Assembly: GCF_003985125.1 (NCBI RefSeq)
Contig: NZ_ML133565.1
Span: 434,001 to 498,000 of the forward strand
Length of the DNA stretch: 64,000 nt
DNA from: Rhizobium phaseoli
GTDB taxonomy: Bacteria; Pseudomonadota; Alphaproteobacteria; Rhizobiales; Rhizobiaceae
Reading direction: 5' to 3'
Shown here piece by piece: positions 26,907 to 34,232 of the stretch (position 1 is the stretch's first letter; every line of letters starts with the position of its first letter). The position numbers were made by a program, and so were the translations under genes. Below the pieces are notes generated by a model. The model worked only from the letters and a program-made list of their open reading frames with translations, did no database searches and was not told where the DNA came from.

Positions 26907-28814
26907 ATGAGGTCCTGGGAGCTCGAAAGTCTCGCCCGCCGGCACGGCATCATCCCGACAAGGCCCAGTCCCGACAATCGGGAAGTGGCGATCTCCGGCC
27001 GGACCAAGCGCAAGCTACTTTCGGCACTGAAGGTTGACTTGTCGGCTGCGGTTGATCGCGAGACGGCCGGGACGCGGCAGGAGCCGAAGCAGACGCTCAA
27101 GGAGATCCCGAGGTCATACCTGCCGGAGTTTCTTTCCTGCACGCGGATCTGGGGCATCAGCCTGCAGCTCTACGAGCTTCGTTCGGCGCGCAACTGGGGC
27201 ATAGGAGACTTCGAGGATCTTGTCGTCATGACGGATCTGGCAGGATCGCTCGGCGCCGATTTCATCGGACTCAATCCGCTTCATGCGCCGTTTCTTGCCG
27301 ATCCCGACCGCTGCAGTCCTTATGAACCATCCAGCCGCCAGCATCTCAACCCGCTCTATATCGCCGTCGACTGCGTCCCCGGGTTTGTCTTGAGTCGAGC
27401 ACTCGACCGAAAGTTGGAGAGGCTTCGCCGGACCGATCTCGTCGATTATGCTGAGGTGGCTGCGGTCAAGCTTCAGGCGCTGCGCGATCTCTGGCCGGGG
27501 TGGCGGGGGCGGAGCCCAGTCGACAAGGCTTATGCTCCGGCCGATTTCGACCTCTTCGTGGCGCAAGGCGGCGAGGACCTGCGGCGGCACGCTCTGTTCG
27601 AATGCCTGTCGCTGTCCATGGCCGGGCGCGGCGCCGGCGCCGGCTGGCAGACATGGCCCGCAGATTTTCAGCGCGCCGACAGCGCAGCCGTCGCAGAATT
27701 CGAGCGCGATCATCAAGACGATGTGCGGTTCCATATGTGGCTGCAGTGGCTCGCCCACCGGCAGATGATGCAGGCGGCGGAGCGGGCACTGAAGGCCGGT
27801 ATGCGGATCGGGCTCTATCTCGATCTTGCGGTGGGCGAGGCAGTCGACGGCTCGGCGACATGGAGCCAGCCAGAGGTCTATATTTCCAAGGCCACCATCG
27901 GCAGTCCACCCGATCCCTTCGCGGTTGACGGGCAGGACTGGCATCTTGCCGGCTATCTGCCGTCCAGGATCGCATCGGGAGAAACTTCTCCCTTCCGTCG
28001 GATGGTGACGGCTGGGATGCGCTATGCGGGCGCGATCCGCATCGACCATGCCCCGGCGCTCCGGCGGCTCTTTCTGGTGCCGCTCGGCAGCAGCCCGGAG
28101 GGCGGCGGCTATGTGCGCTATCCCCAGGAAAGGCTCCTGCAGATCCTGGCCGAAACGTCGGCCGAGCATCGATGCCTTGTCATCGGCGAAGCCTTGGGAA
28201 TGATCCCCGAAGACCTACCCGACGATCTGGTGTCGGCCCGCATTCTCTCTTATCGGATCCTGTCCTATGAACAGGACGAAGACGGCTTCAAATCGCCGGA
28301 TACCTACCCCGTTCTTGCCTTGGCCTGCATTTCGACGCACGATCACCAGACCCTGGCCGGCTGGTGGCGCGGCGCCGACATTCAGGACCGGCGCGAGCAC
28401 GGCATCGTCCCGCCGGATCTCACTGAAAAACATCTCGAACAACGCAAGCGCGAGCGGAAAAGCCTGAAGGCGGCACTCAGGGCAGCCGGTCTCGGCCTGC
28501 CCCAACGTCTTGACGCAACGGCAAGTCGGGAAGCGCTGAGGGAATTGACCGTCAGCGCCTATCGCTACATCGCCAGAACCCCGTCACTTCTCGTCGCGGT
28601 GCGCCTCGCCGATCTCACCGACGAGAAAAACCCGACCAATATTCCAGGCACCAGCGACAGCTATCCGAATTGGAAGCCGAAGTTGTCGGTTTTGCTCGAG
28701 GACATGATGTCGAGCCCGCTCGTCAAGCGCGTAACGGAGGCGATGCGCGAGGAAAGGCCGCAAAATCGTAGGGCAAGGGAACGAATGGGAAGCCGGCGGA
28801 TTCTGAATAGATAG
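26907..28814 (+). CDS. malQ: 4-alpha-glucanotransferase (amylomaltase) MalQ
   Basis: This GH77 enzyme disproportionates malto-oligosaccharides and should recycle the short glucans left by TreZ/TreY action. The 635-residue protein has an N-terminal extension of about 75 residues, then the barrel beginning RIWGISLQLYELRSARNWGIGDF. The nucleophile is the Asp of AIRIDHAPALRR, the acid/base the Glu of VIGEALGMIPEDL, and the third carboxylate the Asp of STHDHQTLAGWW. It starts with ATG at 26907 and forms an operon with treZ. Some wording differs from the E. coli consensus (GEALG rather than AEDLG) but the catalytic carboxylates are kept. Confidence 0.92.
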   Translation: MRSWELESLARRHGIIPTRPSPDNREVAISGRTKRKLLSALKVDLSAAVDRETAGTRQEPKQTLKEIPRSYLPEFLSCTRIWGISLQLYELRSARNWGIGDFEDLVVMTDLAGSLGADFIGLNPLHAPFLADPDRCSPYEPSSRQHLNPLYIAVDCVPGFVLSRALDRKLERLRRTDLVDYAEVAAVKLQALRDLWPGWRGRSPVDKAYAPADFDLFVAQGGEDLRRHALFECLSLSMAGRGAGAGWQTWPADFQRADSAAVAEFERDHQDDVRFHMWLQWLAHRQMMQAAERALKAGMRIGLYLDLAVGEAVDGSATWSQPEVYISKATIGSPPDPFAVDGQDWHLAGYLPSRIASGETSPFRRMVTAGMRYAGAIRIDHAPALRRLFLVPLGSSPEGGGYVRYPQERLLQILAETSAEHRCLVIGEALGMIPEDLPDDLVSARILSYRILSYEQDEDGFKSPDTYPVLALACISTHDHQTLAGWWRGADIQDRREHGIVPPDLTEKHLEQRKRERKSLKAALRAAGLGLPQRLDATASREALRELTVSAYRYIARTPSLLVAVRLADLTDEKNPTNIPGTSDSYPNWKPKLSVLLEDMMSSPLVKRVTEAMREERPQNRRARERMGSRRILNR

Positions 28815-28831
28815 GAAAAAGGATTGCCGAG

Positions 28832-29032
28832 ATGATTTCCAAGAAACAGCTGGTCGAAGTCGCGGTGGATACCGAAGAAGGGCGTGTCCCGCTCGGCATC
28901 ATGAATGCCGGGCAGGCGCTCGCGCTTTCCGATGATCTCGATGTCGAAGTATCGCATCCCGATCACGAGCCCGGCAAAACCGACCTTTTCATCCGGAAGG
29001 ACGAGTTGCGACGGCATCTCTGCAATCGCTAG
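28832..29032 (+). CDS. Small hypothetical protein (66 aa)
   Basis: No family recognised. An AAGGA ribosome site lies about 8 bp before the ATG, and the gene begins 17 bp after malQ, so it probably belongs to the treZ-malQ transcript. The protein is acidic in the middle and basic at the end (FIRKDELRRHL), with no membrane segment. A compact beta-rich fold is plausible (LVEVAVDTEEGRVPLGIMN). Confidence 0.65.
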   Translation: MISKKQLVEVAVDTEEGRVPLGIMNAGQALALSDDLDVEVSHPDHEPGKTDLFIRKDELRRHLCNR

Positions 29033-29075
29033 GACCGACCTGGCGTGTTCCTCCGGCCGATTTGCCGTCGATCCC

Positions 29076-29100
29076 GGAACCTCGGCGGATCTGGATTGTT
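29076..29100 (+). promoter_or_regulatory. EcfG-like promoter (GGAAC-N16-TGTT)
   Basis: GGAAC at 29076-29080 and TGTT at 29097-29100 are 16 bp apart, one base off the CGTT -10 consensus. It ends 25 bp before the ATG at 29126. The same GGAAC-N16-TGTT form recurs at 30128 and, on the minus strand, at 41396, which supports it as a genuine variant. Confidence 0.55.
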
Positions 29101-29125
29101 TGACATGATCATCAAGGAGAAAACC

Positions 29126-29341
29126 ATGGCACATGCCGACCGGAAACATATCGGCGCTGGCGCGAAGGGTAAGGGGGATGGCAGCGGCGCCATGACCGAC
29201 CTCAAAGAGGCACAGCTTCCCGAAAACGCGGTCCTTTCGAACCGCGACAAGGCACAACACTCCAAGGAGCGCGGCCTGGACGGCAAGACGGTTCAGACCG
29301 AGCAATATTCCGATCACAGCTCCAATCGAGACCCTGACTGA
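29126..29341 (+). CDS. Small glycine-rich hydrophilic protein 1 (71 aa, hydrophilin-like)
   Basis: The protein is strongly hydrophilic and probably disordered. It has eight glycines (11%), many Lys/Asp/Glu/Ser, and no Cys or Trp; the N-terminal part reads HIGAGAKGKGDGSGAM. Start choice: AAGGAG six bases before the ATG at 29126 is ideal, and readings from further upstream are not supported. It is the first of three adjacent genes of the same character behind an EcfG-like promoter. Composition meets the usual hydrophilin idea (more than 6% Gly, high hydrophilicity), proteins linked to desiccation and osmotic tolerance. Function is inferred from composition only. Confidence 0.72.
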   Translation: MAHADRKHIGAGAKGKGDGSGAMTDLKEAQLPENAVLSNRDKAQHSKERGLDGKTVQTEQYSDHSSNRDPD

Positions 29342-29352
29342 GGAGAGGCGCG

Positions 29353-29535
29353 ATGAGCAGTAAGCTACCACCAATTCCAGCAGGCAACGTCAGCAGCAAG
29401 GGCGCAGGTAAGTCGGTGAAGACCAAGGCAGAGGACACTGCGATGGCAAGCGGCGGCGAAGACCCCGACAAGAAGGGTCAGCAAGGCAACACCAAGGTCA
29501 ACACGACCCATCAGGGTTACCAGCAGGATCGCTAG
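29353..29535 (+). CDS. Small glycine-rich hydrophilic protein 2 (60 aa, hydrophilin-like)
   Basis: A GGAGAGG ribosome site precedes the ATG, 11 bp after gene 1. Eight of 60 residues are glycine, and the protein is rich in Lys, Gln, Asn and Ser with hardly any hydrophobic residues (SSKGAGKSVKTKAED, GGEDPDKKGQQGN). No Cys, Trp or Phe. Predicted disordered, cytosolic. Probably co-transcribed with its two neighbours. The family is not recognised. Confidence 0.7.
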   Translation: MSSKLPPIPAGNVSSKGAGKSVKTKAEDTAMASGGEDPDKKGQQGNTKVNTTHQGYQQDR

Positions 29536-29544
29536 GAGGCATCG

Positions 29545-29733
29545 ATGTCCACGTCCAAAAAGAGCGCCGCGACCATCCGCCAGGGTGGTCCCGGCGCTTC
29601 CCATGAAAATGCCAAGGCTCCGCTCGACATTCCGAAGCCGGCAGCGGAGCCCGACAAGCGCACGCAAAGCAAGGTCTCGGGCGGAGGGGGCGAGCATGAT
29701 CGCCACCATAGCCATGACCCGCAACGGAAGTGA
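29545..29733 (+). CDS. Small glycine-rich hydrophilic protein 3 (62 aa, hydrophilin-like)
   Basis: TAGGAGG precedes the ATG, 9 bp after gene 2. Seven of 62 residues are glycine, including a GGGG run, and the C-terminus is His/Asp-rich (GEHDRHHSHDPQRK), which could bind metal. No Cys, Trp or Phe. It shares the low-complexity, disordered character of genes 1 and 2 but no obvious alignable sequence, so the three may be related by composition rather than descent. Confidence 0.68.
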   Translation: MSTSKKSAATIRQGGPGASHENAKAPLDIPKPAAEPDKRTQSKVSGGGGEHDRHHSHDPQRK

Positions 29734-29817
29734 GGGACAGACCAGCGGCGAAACCTGACCAGCCGAAAGAATGGGGCCGCCGCTTTATGGGATCAACATG
29801 ATGGAAGAAGACAGACC

Positions 29818-29979
29818 ATGACGACCGCATTCATCCTTGTTGCATTGGCTCTCATCGGCATCTACGCCGGCCCGACATTGCTGTTTATCTGCGTTGGTTA
29901 TGCCGACTATATGCTGGAGCGACGCAGACACTTGCTGGCTTTGAAACACGTGGTAAGGCGTCGCAGCGATAAGCTTTAG
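29818..29979 (+). CDS. Single-pass small membrane protein (53 aa)
   Basis: The ATG at 29818 opens a 53-codon frame ending TAG at 29977-29979, with GGAAGA about 10 bp upstream. Residues 4-27 form one hydrophobic helix (FILVALALIGIYAGPTLLF), followed by an Arg-rich tail (LERRRHLL, VVRRRSDKL), so the C-terminus should stay in the cytosol. Size and layout are like many stress-induced small membrane proteins. No family recognised. Confidence 0.55.
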   Translation: MTTAFILVALALIGIYAGPTLLFICVGYADYMLERRRHLLALKHVVRRRSDKL

Positions 29980-30102
29980 GCGTCCCGGCAGCACCATTGC
30001 CGACGCGAGCACAAGACCGGTTGCGCGCGGCCGGGATTATCCCAATCCATGTTTCATAAACATCCGCCACGACAGACAGCCGCCTAGGCCGGGGCGCGAC
30101 GC

Positions 30103-30120
30103 GCCGTCCTGGCGGACGGC
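30103..30120 (+). terminator. GC-rich hairpin without a clear T-tract
   Basis: GCCGTCC and GGACGGC pair perfectly across a TGGC loop. The tail (CGCTTCTGG) has only weak T content, so it is at best a weak terminator for the small-gene run upstream; it lies just ahead of the EcfG-like promoter at 30128. Confidence 0.3.
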
Positions 30121-30127
30121 CGCTTCT

Positions 30128-30152
30128 GGAACAATGCCCATTGATGCTTGTT
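30128..30152 (+). promoter_or_regulatory. EcfG-like promoter (GGAAC-N16-TGTT)
   Basis: GGAAC at 30128-30132 and TGTT at 30149-30152 are 16 bp apart, in a stretch with no gene, 43 bp upstream of the lipoprotein ATG. One base differs from the CGTT consensus. Confidence 0.55.
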
Positions 30153-30195
30153 ACTATGGCGGAGCGTTCGACGCCGAAGCGGCAGGAGGAGTTCG

Positions 30196-30486
30196 ATGAA
30201 GCGGAGAGTGGCATTGCCGTTGCTTTGTGCCGTCGCCCTGGCTGCTTGCACGACCAGCGTGGGCAGCTACTCTTCGGCCGGCCTCACGCCCATTCCGGGT
30301 AGTATTACCTATGGCGGCCAGCCTCGCACGAAGCTCACCAAGTCGCCGATCGGGTCTTCCTTCCCGCACAGCTTCACGGATCAATGGGGACGAGAGGTTG
30401 AGGAAATATACATCATCCGGCCTGACCGAAGCCTGCTGATCGCCGAGCGCCATTATCGGCCGGTCTTTTCACTTGACGATGACTAG
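30196..30486 (+). CDS. Small predicted lipoprotein (96 aa)
   Basis: The N-terminus MKRRVALPLLCAVALAAC is a type II signal peptide with lipobox LAAC, the cysteine at residue 18 being the lipidation site. The mature part is small, with a Ser/Thr/Gly-rich linker (TTSVGSYSSAGLTPIPGS) and a segment resembling small beta domains (IYIIRPDRSLLIAERHYRPVF). AGGAGGAG precedes the ATG at 4 bp. Residue after Cys is Thr, so outer-membrane sorting is plausible. Probably EcfG-regulated and co-transcribed with the next gene, 13 bp away. Confidence 0.78.
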   Translation: MKRRVALPLLCAVALAACTTSVGSYSSAGLTPIPGSITYGGQPRTKLTKSPIGSSFPHSFTDQWGREVEEIYIIRPDRSLLIAERHYRPVFSLDDD

Positions 30487-30499
30487 GAGGAGATGTGAC

Positions 30500-30907
30500 A
30501 TGCCGCGCCGCAAGACCAATGAGATGCCGACGCTTGACACCACCGGAGCAAAGATCGGTGAGCCGGTGCCGAAAGCCATCATCGATGTCAACACCGCATC
30601 CGTCGGGGTCCCCCGCCAGCCTGAAGAAGACCTGCGCGCAGAGTTGAGCGCCTTGCGCAGACAACTGGAGACGCTCCAGCAGCAGATCCTCGATGCAGGC
30701 CAATTGGCCAAGGACAGCGCCAGTCAGGCGATCCGTCAGACCGAGACAGTTGTGAAACAATATCCGCTCTCGACAGTGGCGCTCATGGTTGCTGTCGTGG
30801 GTCTGCTTGCCCTTGCTTCACGCCAGGTTCTGGCGCCGCGCCATCGCGAACCATCCGTCCTGCACGACCTCAGGGACTATATTGACCGGGCCCGCGGATG
30901 GATCTGA
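30500..30907 (+). CDS. ElaB/YqjD/DUF883-like membrane-anchored protein (135 aa)
   Basis: The layout is an N-terminal polar region, a coiled coil (about 45-85, EEDLRAELSALRRQLETLQQ, then ASQAIRQTETVVKQYP), one membrane helix (about 91-109, STVALMVAVVGLLALASR) and a short cytosolic tail. This is the arrangement of the ElaB/YqjD family, inner-membrane proteins that bind ribosomes in stationary phase in E. coli. The usual C-terminal GxxxG-like helix is present but family membership is by layout, not alignment. ATG at 30500 is chosen for its AGGAGGAG at 7 bp. Confidence 0.62.
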   Translation: MPRRKTNEMPTLDTTGAKIGEPVPKAIIDVNTASVGVPRQPEEDLRAELSALRRQLETLQQQILDAGQLAKDSASQAIRQTETVVKQYPLSTVALMVAVVGLLALASRQVLAPRHREPSVLHDLRDYIDRARGWI

Positions 30908-30973
30908 CAAGATTTCGGGATTGCCAGCATCCTGATTCTGCAAGACGCTTTGTCAAGCAGCGGGAGAAACGGG

Positions 30974-31222
30974 ATGCTCGACCTCATTATACGAAGCGCT
31001 TTCAATATCGTCGGACGCGCGGAGCGCCTGATCGAAGCGGCGAGGCGGCTGCTTGACGGAGATGATCGTGACGAGTTGGAGGTGTATGAGCTCGATTGTG
31101 AGATCGAGCGGTTGAGGGATGTGGTTTTCGGGATGGACGAGGCGGTCCGGTCGTTGGCGCTCACCGTCGAATACTGGCCGCGGGCCGTTCACGCCCATGC
31201 ATTGCCGAAGACGTTGCACTGA
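30974..31222 (+). CDS. Small hypothetical protein (82 aa), amphipathic/coiled coil
   Basis: ATG at 30974 with GGGAG seven bases upstream. The first 27 residues look like a long amphipathic helix (LIIRSAFNIVGRAERLIEAA), followed by an acidic DGDDRDELEVYELDCEIERL segment that should be coiled coil. No family recognised. The helix could lie on a membrane surface. Confidence 0.6.
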   Translation: MLDLIIRSAFNIVGRAERLIEAARRLLDGDDRDELEVYELDCEIERLRDVVFGMDEAVRSLALTVEYWPRAVHAHALPKTLH

Positions 31223-31237
31223 TTGCGTGACATTCGA

Positions 31238-31255
31238 AGCGCCGCGCTGTTTTTC
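31238..31255 (+). terminator. Weak hairpin plus T-run
   Basis: AGCG-CCG-CGCT followed by GTTTTTC, 15 bp after the stop of the 82-residue gene. The stem is only 4 bp, so efficiency is doubtful, but the T5 run is rare in this GC-rich DNA. Confidence 0.35.
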
Positions 31256-31270
31256 TAACACGGATCGGCA

Positions 31271-31289
31271 TGTCACGCCGATGTCACGC
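31271..31289 (+). repeat. Tandem TGTCACGC direct repeat, 11-bp period
   Basis: TGTCACGC occurs at 31271-31278 and 31282-31289, one helical turn apart, 18 bp before the GTG of the next gene. This is the size and placement of an activator or repressor site, but no regulator is known for it. Confidence 0.35.
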
Positions 31290-31306
31290 GACGGTTAAGG
31301 CAATAT

Positions 31307-31636
31307 GTGCATAATTGGGACATTCGGCGCTTCCGATTTCCGGGCTGGGTGCGCTGGAACGGCGAAAATGAGGGGCAGAGGCGCTATTATCGTTGGGGCA
31401 TGGCGATGACTTTGGAGACCTCCGGGCAAATATCAGAGCCCGACGAATTCGTATTTCCGGTTCACACCCGGACGATCGCGCAGATCCGCTATGACATTCT
31501 TGGCCAGGTCATGACGGTCATCTATCATGATGGCCGCTCGCGCACCACGACCGGCATACAGGGCTCGGCGATGCTGAGAATCCTCGCCCAGCGTCCGCTG
31601 GAGCGTTCCCCGTTTCTGCTGCGCACGGTCATCTGA
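31307..31636 (+). CDS. Hypothetical protein (109 aa)
   Basis: The GTG at 31307 is chosen because AAGG lies 6 bp upstream; ATGs at 31400/31406 are alternatives and would remove an Arg/Trp-rich N-terminus (HNWDIRRFRFPGWVRW). The core (QIRYDILGQVMTVIYHDGRS, then TTTGIQGSAMLRILA) looks beta-rich and faintly resembles the KTSC domain, though the diagnostic lysine-threonine motif is absent. No confident assignment. Confidence 0.55.
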   Translation: MHNWDIRRFRFPGWVRWNGENEGQRRYYRWGMAMTLETSGQISEPDEFVFPVHTRTIAQIRYDILGQVMTVIYHDGRSRTTTGIQGSAMLRILAQRPLERSPFLLRTVI

Positions 31637-31737
31637 TAGAGAAAATCAGCGCGTCCGCAGCTAAATCGTCCTCATCGTGCATCCATTTCCCGGGAACTGC
31701 GTTCATCCTCGATTAGCCAGTCTATGGAGGGAAGACG

Positions 31738-32001
31738 ATGACCTTTCCACGGCCGAAAGCCGAAGCTCCCGCGCAGCGCTTCGAAGAAGCTAGCGCCGCT
31801 GCACGCGACGCATTGGAAAAAATGATCGCAGCCGCCAATGAAGCCGGATGGGGCACCGAGGAAATATCGGTCGCATTCCTTCAGGCCGCGCGGTTTTTGA
31901 ACGAAGCCAACAGAAAAGATCCCGATCCTGCCGACGATCCCGTCATCAGCGAGGTGCCGGGCAAGCGGGAGCAGATCGGACATGGCGAGCTTTTTGATTA
32001 G
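31738..32001 (+). CDS. Small helical hypothetical protein (87 aa)
   Basis: A GGAGGGA ribosome site lies 6 bp before the ATG. The product is alanine-rich and acidic, with two clear amphipathic helices (FEEASAAARDALEKMIAAAN and EEISVAFLQAARFLNEANRK). No membrane segment. No family recognised. It closes the run of small genes and faces the convergent LacI-type gene across 87 bp. Confidence 0.65.
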   Translation: MTFPRPKAEAPAQRFEEASAAARDALEKMIAAANEAGWGTEEISVAFLQAARFLNEANRKDPDPADDPVISEVPGKREQIGHGELFD

Positions 32002-32088
32002 AGCAAATCCCGTGTGAAGCGCTTGTGCGTCCGAACTTGCGACGTCCCCCGCGTTCAACGTCTATACGGGGTTCCCTGACGGGAAAAC

Positions 32089-33159
32089 TCACGGGCCAAC
32101 CCTGGCGACCGAGCCGCGCATCACGAGGGTCGTATTGATCTGCAGCCGTTCGACGGTAAGAGGGATTTGTTCGATACGGGCAATCAGCCGTTCCCCCGCG
32201 AGTTTGCCCATCTCGTAAACGCGTTGGTCGACGATGGTGATCGGCGGAACGGTCACGCTGGTCCAATCGGCGTCCAGGAAAGAAATCATCGAGATATCCT
32301 TCGGAATTGAGAGGCCGAGCGACTGCAGCGACTTGAATACGCGCAGTCCAACGAGGCTGTCCGATGCCAGGAGCGCGGTTGGAGGCGCTGAATCCGAGAG
32401 CAGGCGTTTGACGACGTCGTCCGTTTGCGGCTGATCCGTGGCGCCGAGCCGAACATAGTGAACGGGATTTGGCAAACCTGCCTCCGTCAGGACCTGCACG
32501 AAGCCTTCCACGCGTTCGCGCACGGCAGAATTCGATATGCGACCGATATCGGCGAGCTTTCCGCCCTCGGCTTCCATAGCGGACACGTATGCTAGCCGGC
32601 GATGTCCTTGCTCGACCATACAGCGGGTCGCGGCGATTGCCGCCTCTCGATCGTCGCCAGTCACGGCATCGACTTCGAGCTCTGGGATGTTCCGGTCGAA
32701 TAAAACGAGCGGTACGCCGGCGCGGCGGACTTGCCGGAGATGATCGATTCTGTCGCAGCGGGCCGGGGTCACGATCAAGCCATCGACGCGCTTGCCGATC
32801 AGTAGGTCGACGGCCGATATTTCGGCGTCGAGCTGTTCGCCCGAATTGGCGATGATGACGGTGAAGCCTGCCAGGCGGGCCATATCGCTGATGCCGCGCA
32901 CTGCCAGGCTGAAGAACGCGTTTTCGATATCGCCGACCACGACGCCGATAATCCCTGATCTCCCGGTACTCATGCTGCGCGCGAGCTCGTTCGGTCGGTA
33001 TTCCAGCGTTGCGGCGGCCGCAACGACCTGGTCCCTGATCTTGTCGCTGACGACGCCATAGCCGCCCAATACGCGGGCAGCGGTCGCCTTCGAGACCTTC
33101 GCCGCCTTCGCGACGTCGGCAACCGTGACGGAACGTTTCGGAGCAGCGGAATCTTCCAT
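32089..33159 (-). CDS. LacI/GalR family transcriptional regulator
   Basis: This 356-residue protein has a LacI HTH (VTVADVAKAAKVSKATAARVLGG style, residues 11-33) and hinge (YRPNELARSMSTGRSGIIGVVVG), followed by a periplasmic-binding-protein-like effector domain (about 68-345). The ATG at 33159 faces the amino-acid transporter operon. Two CCGG-centred palindromes and a GTCAATTGAC palindrome in the shared 180-bp region fit LacI-type operators with a central CG or AT. It probably represses the transporter/oxidase operon and senses its substrate. Confidence 0.92.
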   Translation of the reverse strand: MEDSAAPKRSVTVADVAKAAKVSKATAARVLGGYGVVSDKIRDQVVAAAATLEYRPNELARSMSTGRSGIIGVVVGDIENAFFSLAVRGISDMARLAGFTVIIANSGEQLDAEISAVDLLIGKRVDGLIVTPARCDRIDHLRQVRRAGVPLVLFDRNIPELEVDAVTGDDREAAIAATRCMVEQGHRRLAYVSAMEAEGGKLADIGRISNSAVRERVEGFVQVLTEAGLPNPVHYVRLGATDQPQTDDVVKRLLSDSAPPTALLASDSLVGLRVFKSLQSLGLSIPKDISMISFLDADWTSVTVPPITIVDQRVYEMGKLAGERLIARIEQIPLTVERLQINTTLVMRGSVARVGP

Positions 33160-33180
33160 GGGGCAGCACTACAAGAGTTG

Positions 33181-33200
33181 TTGACGGGCGGTCAATTGAC
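33181..33200. promoter_or_regulatory. TTGAC dyad and GTCAATTGAC palindrome
   Basis: TTGAC-GGGCG-GTCAA (33181-33195) overlaps the perfect 10-bp palindrome GTCAATTGAC (33191-33200). Both TTGAC strings could also be -35 elements. Position between divergent genes suggests a regulator or promoter site. Confidence 0.4.
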
Positions 33201-33218
33201 GGATATCAAATATTACGT

Positions 33219-33252
33219 GAGACCGGTCTCTTTTTGTAAGAGACCGGTATCT
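33219..33252. promoter_or_regulatory. Paired CCGG-centred operators, 21 bp apart
   Basis: A perfect 12-bp palindrome GAGACCGGTCTC (33219-33230) is followed by a near-perfect 14-bp one, AGAGACCGGTATCT (33239-33252, one mismatch). The centres are 21 bp apart, two helical turns on the same face, so two dimers could bind cooperatively. ACCGGT with a central CG is typical of LacI-family operators, and the LacI gene is adjacent. Confidence 0.65.
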
Positions 33253-33339
33253 TTACCGGCTTCGACTTGCCGCAAGTGCGGCGGCGAGGTGTGAATCCTA
33301 ATGCCGACAAGAGCATTCCTTTCAGAGTGGAGAACGAAG

Positions 33340-34167
33340 ATGAGGTTTCTTGAATCATTTCCGGCTGTCGTCACGCCGTTGCGTGCTGGCCTCATGGCAT
33401 GCCTTCTGGCCGCAGGAATGGGGTCCGCGGCAGCCGCCGACAATCCCTACAAACTCATCGAGCCTGGTGTCATCAGCGTCGGAACGATGGGTGATGCCAA
33501 GCCCTACACGTTTGCAACGGCAGACGGGCAGTTCACCGGCTTCGATATCGAGCTGTTTCTCAACGTCGTATCCCGCCTTGGTTTTTCCAAGGACAAGGTG
33601 ACCTTCACCGGCCAGGAATTTTCCGCACTTCTGCCGTCGGTCGCGAATGAGCGCTTCGACGTTGCCGTTGCGGCGATCGGAACCACCGAAGCCCGCAAGA
33701 AGACAGTCGATTTTTCCGATGGCTATCTCGCCGGCTATCTTTCTGTGTTGACGCCGGACGCCGGCATCAAGGATGCCGCCGGACTCAAGGGCAAACGCCT
33801 CGGCGTCGTGCAGGGAACCCTTCAGGAAATCTACGCCGCCAAGAATTTCGGCGGCACCGATCTCGTTAAATTTCCCGACAACAATTCCGCGGTTGCAGCA
33901 CTCAACAACGGCACGATCGATGCCCATTTTCTCGATTACGAGGCAGCTAAACAATATGGTGGCCGCTTTCCGGCGCTGAAGATCGCCGTCAACATTCCGT
34001 CCTTCGATGCGCCGGCCGGCTTCGTGATCCGGAAGGGGAACGACGCCTTCCGCACGGCGCTGAACGGCGCTCTTCACGACGCTATGCAGGACGGCACCTG
34101 GAAGACACTCTACGAGAAGTGGTTTCCCGGCTCGCCGATGCCGGATCAATATCTTCCCAAGAAGTGA
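33340..34167 (+). CDS. Amino-acid-type ABC transporter, periplasmic binding protein (family 3)
   Basis: This 275-residue binding protein has a Sec signal (about 1-33, ending GMGSAAAAD). The mature domain has the family 3 order [55 protein letters not shown] and [12 protein letters not shown]. The aspartate of GFDIE normally contacts the ligand alpha-amino group, and the arginine of TTEARKK its carboxylate. Start at 33340 has GGAG at 7 bp. A stable hairpin follows the stop codon. Ligand unknown; the downstream DAO-family oxidase suggests an amino acid or an opine-like secondary amine. Confidence 0.9.
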   Translation: MRFLESFPAVVTPLRAGLMACLLAAGMGSAAAADNPYKLIEPGVISVGTMGDAKPYTFATADGQFTGFDIELFLNVVSRLGFSKDKVTFTGQEFSALLPSVANERFDVAVAAIGTTEARKKTVDFSDGYLAGYLSVLTPDAGIKDAAGLKGKRLGVVQGTLQEIYAAKNFGGTDLVKFPDNNSAVAALNNGTIDAHFLDYEAAKQYGGRFPALKIAVNIPSFDAPAGFVIRKGNDAFRTALNGALHDAMQDGTWKTLYEKWFPGSPMPDQYLPKK

Positions 34168-34173
34168 GGCGCG

Positions 34174-34196
34174 ACCGTCCGCCGACGGCGGACGGT
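34174..34196 (+). terminator. Intercistronic hairpin after the binding-protein gene (10-bp stem, GAC loop)
   Basis: ACCGTCCGCC pairs perfectly with GGCGGACGGT across a 3-base GAC loop, starting 6 bp after the stop. The tail TGATCTTT has no T-run, so it probably acts as an mRNA 3'-end stabiliser or partial attenuator that keeps binding-protein message above permease message. Confidence 0.7.
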
Positions 34197-34232
34197 TGAT
34201 CTTTGCCGGCCGCCTGCTCGGCAGGGGCTTCA

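Noticed and set aside
28778-28802. GGAAC near the end of malQ as another EcfG promoter for the 66-codon gene
   Set aside because: At 16-17 bp the -10 would be GATT or ATTC, without the GTT core.
31693-31717. GGAAC upstream of the 87-codon gene as an EcfG promoter
   Set aside because: The bases 16-17 bp downstream are TAGC/AGCC; the only CGTT is 3 bp away, which is wrong spacing.
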